The notes: generated by a model from the letters alone, not told the origin. A DNA stretch of 64,000 nt from Magnetococcus marinus MC-1 (GCF_000014865.1 NC_008576.1:2013501-2077500), one strand, 5' to 3'; counted from the stretch's first letter, positions 1 to 9,358 are shown. Numbers and translations: made by a program.

Positions 1-30
1 TGCATCGGTGAGTTGGTAGAGGGGGTCTAG
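1..30 (+). CDS. Possible 3' end of an upstream gene
   Basis: The frame starting at base 1 reads nine residues (CIGELVEGV) and then a TAG stop at 28-30. It could be the tail of a gene beginning before the window. Nothing about function can be said, and chance open reading over nine codons is likely, so this is only a flag. Confidence 0.2.
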   Translation, partial: CIGELVEGV

Positions 31-114
31 AGCCACTTTGTTTGCAGTCGTCATTGCCCATTTCCAGTTGGTCAGCCCTATGGGCTGGCGTCAAACACGA
101 ATCTTAGGAGAGAG

Positions 115-1278
115 ATGCTCCCCATTTCACACACACAATGTACCCACCAGAGCCATGAACTCAAGGAGGAAATCCGCTCCAAGGCGCTGGAAATGGGTTT
201 TGATAGCGTAGCCTTTGCCCCACCAACCCCGCCACCCCACCATGAATGCCTCGATGCGTGGCTGGCCGCCGGGGGGCATGGGGATATGGCGTGGATGGCC
301 CGTAACCAGGAGCGGCGGGTGGATCCTGCCCAGTTAATGCCAGGGTTGGCGACCATTATGGTGGTGGGGGTCAACTATCAACCCGACCCCACTTTATTGA
401 CCACCCTGCATAAGCCCGCTAAAGGGTATATCTCCGCCTATGCACGCAACAAGGATTATCATGATATCCTTAAAAAGCGCCTCAAGGCCCTCGCTCAATG
501 GTTAGAGAAGCGCCTGGGTCACGCCCACGAGGGGCGGCTGTTTGTGGATACCGCGCCGCTGTTGGAACGTCCGGTAGCGGCCCACTCTGGATTAGGCTGG
601 CAGGGTAAAAACAGCATGCTGGTGTCGCGACACTATGGCTGCTGGCTCTTTTTGGGGGAGTTTTTTCTCTCCCTAGCGCTGCCCGCCGATGCCTGCGAGC
701 CCGATCATTGCGGGCAGTGTAGACGCTGCCAGCAAGCCTGCCCGACCGGGGCTTTGGATCGCCCCTATTGGCTGCTGGCCCCCGATTGTTTGGCCTATTG
801 GACCATTGAAACCGATCTGCCCATTCCCCACGCTCTGCGTCGGGCTATGGGCAATCGTGTCTATGGCTGTGATGATTGTGTGATGGTCTGCCCCTTTAAC
901 CGCTTTGGCGCACCGACTCAAGATCCCCTGTTGCAGCCACAAGATGGCGGCCAAGAGCCCGACCTGCTGATGTTGGCGCAATTGACCGAAGAAACCTTTC
1001 GCAGCATGTTTCGGCAATCGCCGGTCAAGCGCAGTGGGCGCATACGGCTACAACGTAATGTGGCGGTGGCGCTGGGTAATTGGGGTAGTGCAGAGGCAAT
1101 TGCGATGCTTAACCAACTCTTAACCCATGAACACCCGCTGGTGCGTGGCCATGCCGTCTGGGGCCTGGGGGAGCATCGGCATCACATCGCTGTTGCAGAA
1201 GCGTTGCAACAGGCTTGGCGGGTTGAAGCAGACGGCTATGTGCGGCAGGAGTTGGCGCGGTTGTGTCAGGGTGTCTAA
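115..1278 (+). CDS. queG: Epoxyqueuosine reductase QueG
   Basis: This 387-residue cytoplasmic cobalamin- and iron-sulfur-dependent enzyme reduces epoxyqueuosine to queuosine in the wobble position of tRNA, the last step of queuosine synthesis. The sequence shows the QueG signature DTAPLLER near residue 145, which carries the family's catalytic Asp, followed by SGLGWQGKN. Two ferredoxin-type cysteine clusters follow, CGQCRRCQQACP near residue 200 and CDDCVMVCP near 252. The C-terminal 80 residues look like HEAT repeats (VAVALGNWG, HAVWGLGEH), as in longer QueG proteins. The ATG at 115 follows a good ribosome-binding site (TAGGAGAGAG). The gene converges on the Gln-rich hypothetical at 1299. 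Assignment is firm. Confidence 0.95.
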   Translation: MLPISHTQCTHQSHELKEEIRSKALEMGFDSVAFAPPTPPPHHECLDAWLAAGGHGDMAWMARNQERRVDPAQLMPGLATIMVVGVNYQPDPTLLTTLHKPAKGYISAYARNKDYHDILKKRLKALAQWLEKRLGHAHEGRLFVDTAPLLERPVAAHSGLGWQGKNSMLVSRHYGCWLFLGEFFLSLALPADACEPDHCGQCRRCQQACPTGALDRPYWLLAPDCLAYWTIETDLPIPHALRRAMGNRVYGCDDCVMVCPFNRFGAPTQDPLLQPQDGGQEPDLLMLAQLTEETFRSMFRQSPVKRSGRIRLQRNVAVALGNWGSAEAIAMLNQLLTHEHPLVRGHAVWGLGEHRHHIAVAEALQQAWRVEADGYVRQELARLCQGV

Positions 1279-1298
1279 AACACCAGAGGGGGAGGGGC

Positions 1299-1796
1299 TT
1301 AGACGCTCTCTTCTTCATCTGGCAGGGGCTCGGTATAGATGGGGTTGCGGCGCATGGCACTCACTAAAAACTGCGTCGCCCGCTCCAACTGTTGACGGCG
1401 GGCCTCGGGCGCTAAATGCCAGCGGGCATAGTGGGCGGTATCTTCGGCGACTTGGTTGGCGCGAATCATCTGCAGAGCGTGCTGCGCGACCTGTTGATCA
1501 CGCTGCTGCTGGGATTGCTGCTGGGACGCTTGCTCGTCATCCTCCCGCTCTTGGTGGCGCACCACACGCTGGACCGACTCCACCGGTTCATGGCTGGCGG
1601 TGTGGCCCACGTTGGGCTTGCTACGCTGACGGAGCGCGGGACTCTGGTTTGACGCCTGGGTGGTCTCGACATGGTGCTCAGCCTCGGCCTTGCCATTTTC
1701 GGTGCGTATATCCCGGCGGTCGCGGCTGCGACTCACCTCTCTTTGAAACGCACTGAGCAGCCCAAACACCATGACATTTTGAACGGGGTTAAACAT
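1299..1796 (-). CDS. Hypothetical Gln-rich protein
   Basis: A 165-residue protein I do not recognise. An upstream in-frame ATG exists at 1847, but I chose the start at 1796 (MFNPVQNVMVFG) because AGGAGG lies 8 bases before it. The first 15 residues are mildly hydrophobic. The middle (residues about 75-110) is a very polar run rich in Gln, Arg, Asp and Glu, probably disordered or coiled coil. The end is acidic (LPDEEESV). An Ala-rich helical stretch near residues 110-150 (LAPEARRQQLERATQFLVSAM) may be a small folded unit. It is the convergent neighbour of queG, and the spacing of about 80 bases to nth does not suggest a shared operon. Confidence 0.6.
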   Translation of the reverse strand: MFNPVQNVMVFGLLSAFQREVSRSRDRRDIRTENGKAEAEHHVETTQASNQSPALRQRSKPNVGHTASHEPVESVQRVVRHQEREDDEQASQQQSQQQRDQQVAQHALQMIRANQVAEDTAHYARWHLAPEARRQQLERATQFLVSAMRRNPIYTEPLPDEEESV

Positions 1797-1877
1797 GGTT
1801 GCAATCCTCCTGCTTCTCTTATCGGTGGATTGGCGATGAATGATCAATCAAAAATGCTTTGTCGTCTTAAATAAACC

Positions 1878-2537
1878 TTATTTCTGGCGGTCGACACGCT
1901 GCTGGCGCTGGTCGGTGCTGCACCACTGGGCCACGCTACAGCTTTCACATAACGGTTTACGTGCTTTGCAGGTGTAACGTCCCAACAATATCAACCAATG
2001 GTGGGCATGGTCCATAAAATGGGGGGGAATCACCTTGATCAAGGGGGCCTCAGTTGACTCTGGGGTTTTACTACTCACCAGACCCAAACGGTTCGAGACC
2101 CGAAAAACATGGGTATCTACCGCCATGGTGGGCTGACCAAAAGCAACATTCAATACCACATTGGCGGTTTTACGTCCCACCCCAGGCAGGGCTTGCAGCG
2201 CTTCGCGGCTCTGGGGTACTTGGCTGTCATGTTCCGCAACCAACTTTTTTGCCAGCAAGCCCAAATTTTTGGCCTTGCTGTTAAACAGGCCGATGGTACG
2301 AATATAGGGTTTGATACCCTCTTCCCCCAAATCGGCCATGGCTTGGGGGGTGGGGGCGGCGGCAAACAGTCCGGGGGTGGCCTTGTTCACTCCGGCATCG
2401 GTGGATTGGGCCGAGAGCACCACCGCCACCAGCAATTCAAAGGGGTTGCGATAATCCAGTTCACTCTTAGGCTCGGGATTGGCCGCCTTGAGGGTGCTGA
2501 AAATGGATTCAATCTCGTGTTTGCTCTTACGGGCCAT
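1878..2537 (-). CDS. nth: Endonuclease III
   Basis: A 219-residue DNA N-glycosylase/AP lyase that removes oxidised pyrimidines in base-excision repair. The helix-hairpin-helix LPGVGRKTANVVLN near residue 115 contains the catalytic Lys, and AVDTHVFRVSNRLG near 140 contains the catalytic Asp. The C-terminal [4Fe-4S] loop fits C-X6-C-X2-C-X5-C (CKARKPLCESCSVAQWC). Length is typical for the family. The ATG at 2537 is preceded by a GGAAG-type ribosome-binding site. It is divergent from the molybdopterin oxidoreductase at 2631. Confidence 0.96.
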   Translation of the reverse strand: MARKSKHEIESIFSTLKAANPEPKSELDYRNPFELLVAVVLSAQSTDAGVNKATPGLFAAAPTPQAMADLGEEGIKPYIRTIGLFNSKAKNLGLLAKKLVAEHDSQVPQSREALQALPGVGRKTANVVLNVAFGQPTMAVDTHVFRVSNRLGLVSSKTPESTEAPLIKVIPPHFMDHAHHWLILLGRYTCKARKPLCESCSVAQWCSTDQRQQRVDRQK

Positions 2538-2630
2538 GGTGCGCTTCCATTGAATTGAGGTTTCTCAAGGGTTATACCAGATACAGGGCATGTGTGCCCA
2601 ATGCTTTCACACGGCCAATGGAGCCTTGCT

Positions 2631-4664
2631 ATGCCTACGCAGATTCACCACACCACCTGCCCCTTGGATTGCCCCAGTGCCTGCGCCTTGGAAGTTACCT
2701 TGCAGCAGGGGCAGCTCAAGGGGATCAAAGGGGATGCCCAACACCCCTTCACCCAAGGGGTTATCTGCGGCAAAGTGGCCCGCTATGGGGCGGTGCAAAA
2801 TGGCCCACGTATCACCCAACCCATGAAACGGGTCGGCCCCAAAGGGTTGGGCCACTTTGAGCCCATAAGCTGGGATGAGGCCATGCAAACCGTGGTGGCG
2901 CAGCTACAGAGCCGCATCAGCCGTTATGGGGCCGAAACCGTTTGGCCCTACTGGTATGGTGGCAGCATGGGGCTGTTGCAACGCAAAGCGCTGGAGCGCT
3001 TGACCCATCGGGCCGGGTTTAGCCGTATGAAGGGCACCATCTGCTCCTTTGTCGGAGTTTCTGGCTGGCAGGCAGGGGTGGGCACCTTTTATGGCCCTTC
3101 GGCGGAGGATATGGCCGCTTCCAGTGATCTGGTGATTTTGTGGGGCATCAATGCGGTTTCGACCCACATCAATCTCATGAATTTTGTGAAAAAGGCCCGC
3201 GCCCGTGGGGCACGCCTAGTGGTGGTGGATCCCTACCGCAACCGTACCGCGAAACTGGCCGATGAGCATCTTAATCCCCGCCCCGGCACCGATGGCGCAC
3301 TGGCCGCCGCCATGATGCATGTCTTGCTGGCAGAGGGGCTGGCCAACCGCGACTATCTGGCCCGCATGAGTGATTTTGATGGCGAGGTGGAGGCCCACCT
3401 GAGCCACAAAACCCCCGAGTGGGCGGCGCACATTACCGGCTTGTCGGCGGAAACCATCCGCGCTTTTGCCCGCCAGTATGGGCAGGCCGCCGCCCCCTAT
3501 ATTCGTATGGGGCTGGGAATGAGCCGTCAGAACAACGGCGCGGTCAATATTCACGCCGTAAGCTGTTTGCCCGCCATGGTTGGCGCGTGGGAGAAGCCCG
3601 GTGGTGGTGCCATGATGATGTCTCACGGGGCCTTTGGGGTGAATATTCAGGCGATTACCGCCCCGCATTTGGTGGATGGCACACCCAGCCGCGAGCTGGA
3701 TATGAGCCGTCTTGGCGCCGTGCTGGGGGATGCCCAGTTAGCCCCGCCGGTAACAGCCATGCTCATCATGAGCGTGAACCCGGCGGTGACAGCACCGGAT
3801 CTGGGAGCGGTCTATCGCGGCCTAACCCGCGATGATCTGTTTACCGTCGTGCATGAGCAGGTGATGAGCGATACCGCCAAATTTGCCGATATTCTGCTGC
3901 CCGCCACCACCTTTTTGGAGCATGAAGATCTCTATAGCTCGTATGGTCAATACACCTTGCAACATGCCGAGGCGCTGTTGCCGCCACCGGGTGCCTGCCG
4001 CTGTAACCATGATTGGGTCAATGATCTGGCTCAGCGTTTGGGCTTTACGGAAGAGGTGTTTCAACGCAACCTAAGCGAGACGGTGGCGCAGGTGCTGGCG
4101 GATTCCAAGCTGCCCCCCCGTGAGCAGTGGTCGCAGCGTTGGCACAATGTTACCCCCCATGAGGCAGATCGCTACCACCGCAACGGCTTTGGTCACGCCG
4201 ATGGCAAATTTCACTTTCGGCCCGCATGGGGGAATACCGCCATGCCCGCGCTGCCCGACCATTGGGCGGTGAATCGTCGGGATTTGCCCTCGGATCGAGC
4301 CTATCCGCTGGATTTTATGACCCCACCCGCCCACGCGGTGTTAAATTCAACCTTTACCCTAAGTGCGGACCATGAGCAAAAATTAGGGGAGCCAACCTTA
4401 ATGATCAACCCTGTGGATGCCGCTGAACGGGGCATTGTTGAGGGGGATTGGGTGGTGGCCTATAATGCCTTGGCGTTTTTGCGCTTTAAGGCCCATGTGA
4501 GCGAAGATGTACGCCCGGGCTTAACCCTGTGTGAGAGTAATTTTGCCGCACATGCGTTTAAAGAGGGGATCTCCCTCAATGCGCTGAGCCATGCCAACGC
4601 GGTGCTGCCCCATGGCGGGGTGGCTTTTCATGATAACCGGGTGCAGGTGGAAAAGGTGGATTAA
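2631..4664 (+). CDS. Molybdopterin-dependent oxidoreductase
   Basis: A 677-residue protein of the DMSO-reductase family, which uses bis-MGD molybdenum. The N-terminus has the family [4Fe-4S] motif TTCPLDCPSAC with the fourth Cys in GVICGKVARY. It continues with the molybdopterin-binding body (SSDLVILWGINAVSTH near residue 170, VVVDPYRNRTAKLAD near 200) and ends with the dinucleotide-binding domain (AHAVLNSTFTLSADH, NPVDAAERGIVEGDWV). No twin-arginine signal is visible, so it is probably cytoplasmic. I chose the ATG at 2631 because it follows GGAG and lets the protein begin just before the Fe-S motif; an in-frame start 39 bases upstream is weaker. No electron-transfer or membrane-anchor subunit lies beside it. 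The substrate cannot be told from sequence. Confidence 0.88.
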   Translation: MPTQIHHTTCPLDCPSACALEVTLQQGQLKGIKGDAQHPFTQGVICGKVARYGAVQNGPRITQPMKRVGPKGLGHFEPISWDEAMQTVVAQLQSRISRYGAETVWPYWYGGSMGLLQRKALERLTHRAGFSRMKGTICSFVGVSGWQAGVGTFYGPSAEDMAASSDLVILWGINAVSTHINLMNFVKKARARGARLVVVDPYRNRTAKLADEHLNPRPGTDGALAAAMMHVLLAEGLANRDYLARMSDFDGEVEAHLSHKTPEWAAHITGLSAETIRAFARQYGQAAAPYIRMGLGMSRQNNGAVNIHAVSCLPAMVGAWEKPGGGAMMMSHGAFGVNIQAITAPHLVDGTPSRELDMSRLGAVLGDAQLAPPVTAMLIMSVNPAVTAPDLGAVYRGLTRDDLFTVVHEQVMSDTAKFADILLPATTFLEHEDLYSSYGQYTLQHAEALLPPPGACRCNHDWVNDLAQRLGFTEEVFQRNLSETVAQVLADSKLPPREQWSQRWHNVTPHEADRYHRNGFGHADGKFHFRPAWGNTAMPALPDHWAVNRRDLPSDRAYPLDFMTPPAHAVLNSTFTLSADHEQKLGEPTLMINPVDAAERGIVEGDWVVAYNALAFLRFKAHVSEDVRPGLTLCESNFAAHAFKEGISLNALSHANAVLPHGGVAFHDNRVQVEKVD

Positions 4665-4757
4665 GGGCCTTAGGAGGCCAAGCCTCGATGCGGTGGCTAG
4701 TGTGGGTGAACAGGAGAGGTTTTGAGATGGGGGAACCGATCGCGTGAGAGGGCTATT

Positions 4758-5852
4758 ATGAAGACTCGGCAAGCGGGGCGTTATTTGGTCGTCACGCTGG
4801 CAGGTACGCGCCTGAGTGAGCCTGAGCGGGCTTATCTACAGCGTGTTGAACCTGCGGGGGTGATGCTTTTTTCGCGCAATATAGAGCAGCCCGAGCAGGT
4901 GGTGGCGCTTATCCGGGCGATTCGCCAACAGAGCCCAAGCACGGTCATCTGGATTGATCAAGAAGGGGGGCGGGTGCAGCGTTTGCGTTGCCCATTAACC
5001 CGCTTACCTGCGGCGGAAAGCTTTGCCAAGATCTACGCATATGCCCCCCAGCAGGCCGAACGGCTGGCCAGGCAGTGTGGGGCCCTGGCAGGCCGAGAGC
5101 TGCGGGCGTTTGGTATTGGCATCAACTGTGCGCCGGTGGTGGATATTCCGGCACCGGGGGCGGATCCGGTGATTGGTAATCGTGCATTCGGGGATAATCC
5201 GTTGAGCATCAGCCGGTTAGCCGGGGCTTGGTTGCAGGGGTTGCAAGAGGCGGGGGTGATGGGGGTCGCCAAGCATTTTCCTGGTCATGGGGATGCGATG
5301 GTGGATTCGCACCGCAGTTTACCGGTGGTGCATACCGAAATAAGGGAACTGCTGAGCCGTACGTGGGTCCCATATGTGCAATTGTTGCCTCTGTTGCAGG
5401 GGATTATGACCGCGCATCTGGTCATGTCGGCGTTGGACCCCTTACGACCGGCCACTTGGTCATCGGTGGTGTTGAAGGATTGGTTGCGGCAGCGGTTGGG
5501 CTATGGGGGCTTGATCATCTCGGATGCGCTGGAGATGGGTGCTTTGGGCGGTAATATGGAGGATCGCGCCGCCCGGGCAGTGCGGGCCGGTTGTGACCAA
5601 CTCTTGGTCTGTTCTGGGCGGTTGAACCACATGCAGCAGGCGCTGAATGGGGTTCAACAGGCGCTGGGGGAGAAGTCTCCGCAGGAACAGAGGCAAGATG
5701 CCCAGCGTATTGAGGCGGTGTTGCAGAACTATCGTATTTCACCGGGGGATTGGCAAAAGGTGGTTGCCGATCCGGCCCAGCAGGCGTTAAAAGAGAGGCT
5801 ACAGCGTATGGTGGCCGCAGATATGGGGCGCGACCCTACGGAAGTTGGCTAA
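4758..5852 (+). CDS. nagZ: Beta-N-acetylhexosaminidase NagZ (GH3)
   Basis: A 364-residue cytoplasmic glycosidase that removes GlcNAc from anhydro-muropeptides in cell-wall recycling. It has the NagZ signature KHFPGHGD at residues 172-179 with the catalytic His loop, and the GH3 nucleophile Asp in IISDALEMGAL at about residue 256. The opening (AGVMLFSRN, WIDQEGGRVQRL) matches the family. I prefer the ATG at 4758; a TTG start at 4722 sits behind a good AGGAG but adds 12 atypical residues. The end (about residue 300 onward) is a helical tail. A DUF971-like gene follows 44 bases later on the same strand. Confidence 0.93.
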   Translation: MKTRQAGRYLVVTLAGTRLSEPERAYLQRVEPAGVMLFSRNIEQPEQVVALIRAIRQQSPSTVIWIDQEGGRVQRLRCPLTRLPAAESFAKIYAYAPQQAERLARQCGALAGRELRAFGIGINCAPVVDIPAPGADPVIGNRAFGDNPLSISRLAGAWLQGLQEAGVMGVAKHFPGHGDAMVDSHRSLPVVHTEIRELLSRTWVPYVQLLPLLQGIMTAHLVMSALDPLRPATWSSVVLKDWLRQRLGYGGLIISDALEMGALGGNMEDRAARAVRAGCDQLLVCSGRLNHMQQALNGVQQALGEKSPQEQRQDAQRIEAVLQNYRISPGDWQKVVADPAQQALKERLQRMVAADMGRDPTEVG

Positions 5853-5896
5853 GCATTGAACGAAGCGGGCTTAGAACCCGCTTGAGGGAGAAGACG

Positions 5897-6304
5897 ATGA
5901 AATTGGATCAAACCCGCTTTGGTAGCGCCCATCTACCCACGGAGATTCGCCAAATCTCAGCAGAGAAAGTGCTTGAGATCACCTGGGAAAATGGCCTTAA
6001 ATCCCGTTATAGCATGGAGGCATTGCGGGTATTTTGCCCCTGTGCCGAGTGTCGCGGCCATACGCCGGATCAAAAAAAGCTGATTGATGGTAAACTGGAT
6101 GTCACGCTCAAGATGATTGAGCCGGTGGGGCACTATGCGGTAAGGCTTGGTTTTTCCGACGATCATGATAGTGGTATTTATGATTGGGAGATGCTGTTTG
6201 ATCTGGATGAAAATATGGAGACCTACTGGAAGGGCTATGAGGCCGAGTTACAGCAGGCGGGTAAGCGTCGGCGTCCTTCGGTGTTTGCCATCAAGGTGGT
6301 GTGA
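5897..6304 (+). CDS. DUF971-family (GBBH-like N-terminal) protein
   Basis: A 135-residue protein whose core resembles the small domain found at the N-terminus of gamma-butyrobetaine hydroxylases and as stand-alone DUF971 proteins. Visible marks are LEITWENGLKSRYSMEALRVFCPCAECRG (quoted in parts: LEITWENG, FCPCAECRG) with a CPCAEC cysteine cluster that could bind metal, then GHYAVRLGFSDDHDSGIYDW. The ATG at 5897 follows GAGGGAGAAGACG, and an upstream in-frame extension would overlap nagZ. Its exact job is unknown; related proteins are often placed near Fe-S or Mrp-type genes, but no such gene is here. Confidence 0.75.
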   Translation: MKLDQTRFGSAHLPTEIRQISAEKVLEITWENGLKSRYSMEALRVFCPCAECRGHTPDQKKLIDGKLDVTLKMIEPVGHYAVRLGFSDDHDSGIYDWEMLFDLDENMETYWKGYEAELQQAGKRRRPSVFAIKVV

Positions 6305-6595
6305 TGGCGTGAGAGGGCAGGGGGCGCGCCGTGCGGTGGATGGTCGGCAAAGGGAGTAGGATTGTCCGATATGGCGTAAGGCGGTGCACCTTGGCTTTGG
6401 GGCCGGTTTTTTTGGGTCGATATTGTGTTTGGATGTGGGGTGCGTGAACGCGGGGTCATGGGCTTTGGGAAGGTGGTATGGTGGTGATTTTTTCCCCTTG
6501 TTTTTAGTGTATGGCGTTTTTGTGAGGGGTGTGTGAAAAAAAGCGTTGCATCCATGCCCTGGATTGCGCTATAAACTGCCCCACGACGTAGCACT

Positions 6596-6671
6596 GTCCC
6601 GTTCGTCTAGAGGCCTAGGACACCGGCCTTTCACGTCGGTAACACGGGTTCGATTCCCGTACGGGACGCCA
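6596..6671 (+). tRNA. tRNA-Glu (anticodon TTC)
   Basis: The 76-base gene folds as a cloverleaf. The acceptor GTCCCGT pairs with ACGGGAC (6661-6667), followed by G and an encoded CCA. The anticodon arm is CCGGC-CTTTCAC-GTCGG, giving anticodon TTC, and the T arm is ACGGG-TTCGATT-CCCGT. The D arm region contains TCTAGAGGCCTAGGA as is usual for bacterial tRNA-Glu. The gene stands alone, and a perfect 18-bp hairpin lies 59 bases downstream. The AT-rich accessory stretch begins after it. Confidence 0.97.
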
Positions 6672-6730
6672 TATTAAGAGGGCCGCCAACACAGGCGAAT
6701 CCCTCGTCGGGAAAGCCCCTAGGGCAAGTA

Positions 6731-6771
6731 CACAAGAAGGCCCGCTGATTGTATCAGCGGGCCTTCTTGTG
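6731..6771 (+). terminator. Perfect 18-bp hairpin after tRNA-Glu
   Basis: Two 18-base arms form a perfect inverted repeat (6731-6748 and 6754-6771) around a five-base TTGTA loop. No run of T follows, so it may stop transcription by its great stability, act in both directions, or be a processing site. Its place just after a lone tRNA gene makes terminator the best call. Confidence 0.7.
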
Positions 6772-7570
6772 TTCAGGGGGGTGGCTTTGAGAATCACGGC
6801 GATCTGTCTTAATGCGATCACCTAGCATGCGGGGTATCAATGAGGGCGCAGCACCCTCACAATGGTGAGCTTTGACAGTCAAAAACCGGATAGACGCCAT
6901 AACCAGTGCAAGGCAGATTATCTCTATCTCTATGGCTGTTTTTAACCCACCAAACGCTCACCAACCAACACAGGGCAACACTGGAACAGGCAAAAAGATT
7001 ACCCGCCCAGCACGGCCCAGAAAATTTTGGACGTCAAACAAAGGGTACGGCGGAAGGGTCTGTAAATAGGATATGACAACAATTATTTGGAGCATATTTT
7101 ATCCGACTTAAACGGTTCCCACTCTCCCTTCTTTCGAGCGCCTATTAAAGGTTAGCCCTATCTCTGGTCAATGTGGACCTTTCTTCAGACAGAGCAAAAA
7201 CTGCTTTTCCATGACACGGGGATGTGGCATATTGCCCATGGATGTTCAGGACAGACAAAGGATCGGCACCATCAACCATCGCACGTACGGCCATTCATTG
7301 CTTTTCAAAGACAATATAGGCCACGCAAACCAAGACAAGGGAGAGGGTGAAAAAAGTCGCCCAATTTTCCTGAAAAATTGTCTTACGTGTGATACAGGGA
7401 GTGGAGGTCGTCTCCATCGTGGAGCAGATGATAGAATCCAATCAGCTTGAAGTCAGCAACAAGCAAAAGTGCGGCCTTCTTGCTTCTCTCGCCCGAAGGG
7501 CGTTATACACTAGGATAATTTCGGTTGTTTTATACCTCCATGTTCCTAAATGGCGAGGCGTGCTAACTCA
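6772..7570. other. Long gene-free stretch, start of accessory region
   Basis: About 800 bases with no convincing gene. Short open frames exist on the plus strand at 6872-7069 and 7211-7450, but they lack good ribosome-binding sites and read as low-quality sequence. Base composition drifts to AT-rich towards the radical SAM gene. I saw no tRNA-end repeat or inverted repeats of an insertion sequence by eye. The promoter for the gene at 7571 should lie in 7480-7560, but I cannot place it. Confidence 0.5.
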
Positions 7571-9043
7571 ATGAAAATTGTTTTTGTTGATAATTTTTCA
7601 CTTAATTTTGGTGTTCAATATCTCTCTGCCGTACTCAAAGCAGCAGGGCATCAGGTAGAGTTATGCAACTACCTTTTCACCAAAAGCGCACATGCCGATA
7701 TCTACGTGGACCCGCAAAACTATTTTAATTTTGATAAAATTTGCACGGCTGTGCTTAATAAAAAACCGGATTTAATCGCTTTTTCAGTTTGGTCACCCAA
7801 CTTTCAATTCTATAAACGGTTAGCTAAAAAACTAAAAGAGTCAAGTTCGATCCCCATTTTGGTCGGAGGGGTTCTGCCGACTTTGTGTCCAGAGCTATTT
7901 ATACCAGATACCGCTTGCGATGTTGTTTACAGAGGAGAAGCAGAGCCGCAAATTGTTGCGTTGGTAGAGGCGATGGTCATAAATAAACATCAACAGATCT
8001 CCAACATCATTTATCGGGATGGGGCAGGAGGTTCGGTTGAAAATGCCATGACCACCTATCTGGATGATCTTAACGCCCTACCCTTTCAGGATAGCACCCT
8101 GTATCCCAACGACTCCCACGCCATGTATGTCATATCAAGTCGTGGCTGCCCCTATAAGTGCTCCTACTGCTCAGCAGGTACCAACTCCCGCCTTGTGACC
8201 CCAGCAGGGGAAAAGGTAATCCGCAAAAGAGATGTGCGCTCAGTTCTGGATGAAATCAAAGCCACGTTAGCCCGCAGACCTTTCAAGGAAATCTTTTTTT
8301 ATGATGATTTTTTTATCACTGGAGAGTCCTGGTTAGCAGAATTTAAGCGACTCTATGTCAAAGAGATTGGCTTGCCATATTACTGCCTTGCCTTTCCCCC
8401 CACAATCAATGAAAAAATAGCCAAAGATCTTGCTGAATCTGGCTGCAAGGGGGTTTTGATGGGGTTTCAAACAGCCAACACGGAATACAAAAAAAGGGTG
8501 CTTCAGCGCCCGGAACCTGAAGCGCGGGTGCTTCGTGCCGTTAACCTTCTACGTGATGCTGGAATTATGGTCTCACTGGACCATATTCTCAATCTCCCAG
8601 GGGAAACCAGGGAGGATATAGGGTTATCGTTGGAATTTTATGTGGAAAATAAGATAGATTCCTTAATGGTTTTTTTCTTGAATTACTATCCGGATTCACA
8701 GTTGACACGTTACGCTCTGGAGCAAGGGTATTTAGACCAAAAAAACTACGATGCCATCATGGCCAATGCGTTGGTTGGTGAGCAGAGCTTTCGGGGTACG
8801 ATATTAAACCAGGAGGCCTCTGACCAACAGGTCCGTTGGGCGATTTTGATGCGGTTGATCATTTTATTGCCAGGACGGTTTGTGCTTTGGCTTTTTCATA
8901 AAAATTTGGAACGGTTTTTCCCAACAAACCGTACTTTTTATTACGCCATATCTGGCTTAGCCATGGCCAAGGGGATGGGCATCCGATCACTGCTAAACAC
9001 CCTGTTTTTGGCTTTTGGCCTGCGTAGCGGAGGAAAAAAATAG
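7571..9043 (+). CDS. B12-binding-type radical SAM protein
   Basis: A 490-residue protein with the layout of cobalamin-binding radical SAM enzymes. Residues 1-130 form a Rossmann-like B12-binding region (VQYLSAVLKAAGHQVEL, DLIAFSVWSPNFQFYKRL). The radical SAM core follows with the Cys triad in SRGCPYKCSYCSAG at about residues 193-200, FYDDFFITGESW, and SLDHILNLPGET. A hydrophobic C-terminal stretch (WAILMRLIILLPGRFVLWLF) may touch the membrane. Such enzymes methylate or rearrange lipids, antibiotics or cell-wall compounds; the substrate here is unknown. I chose the ATG at 7571 because it begins the B12 domain (MKIVFVDN). The gene is AT-richer than the chromosome around it, suggesting transfer, and is not clearly co-transcribed with its neighbours. 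Confidence 0.85.
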   Translation: MKIVFVDNFSLNFGVQYLSAVLKAAGHQVELCNYLFTKSAHADIYVDPQNYFNFDKICTAVLNKKPDLIAFSVWSPNFQFYKRLAKKLKESSSIPILVGGVLPTLCPELFIPDTACDVVYRGEAEPQIVALVEAMVINKHQQISNIIYRDGAGGSVENAMTTYLDDLNALPFQDSTLYPNDSHAMYVISSRGCPYKCSYCSAGTNSRLVTPAGEKVIRKRDVRSVLDEIKATLARRPFKEIFFYDDFFITGESWLAEFKRLYVKEIGLPYYCLAFPPTINEKIAKDLAESGCKGVLMGFQTANTEYKKRVLQRPEPEARVLRAVNLLRDAGIMVSLDHILNLPGETREDIGLSLEFYVENKIDSLMVFFLNYYPDSQLTRYALEQGYLDQKNYDAIMANALVGEQSFRGTILNQEASDQQVRWAILMRLIILLPGRFVLWLFHKNLERFFPTNRTFYYAISGLAMAKGMGIRSLLNTLFLAFGLRSGGKK

Positions 9044-9358
9044 AGTATCAATAGAGGTAAGCGTTTTAAAATAAAGTTATTTTGTTGATTTTGATAAAAG
9101 GCATGGTTATTTAAAAGCGTTGTGCGGGAAAAAAAGCGGCTTGAGTGCTAGCATATCTGTTATTTTACTCTCTCTAATACGTGTGTTGTAAGCGATGACG
9201 ATAAAGGATAGGATCACTCACATGGTGTAGCGTGGGTGCGGTACCTGTCGAGAGTGCAGCAGATTCGGATAGGCGCACGCTTGAAGGAAAAGATCATGCC
9301 TATATGTAACCAGGCTTAAACGTTATTATTTTTTTAAATCATAGGTAAGGATGGAGCA
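9044..9358. other. AT-rich intergenic region before STAND/ankyrin gene
   Basis: 315 bases with no gene that I can support. The AT-rich run TTATTATTTTTTTAAAT near 9325-9340 just upstream of the next gene is probably part of its promoter or 5' leader. No clear -35/-10 pair, terminator or repeat could be placed. Confidence 0.4.
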
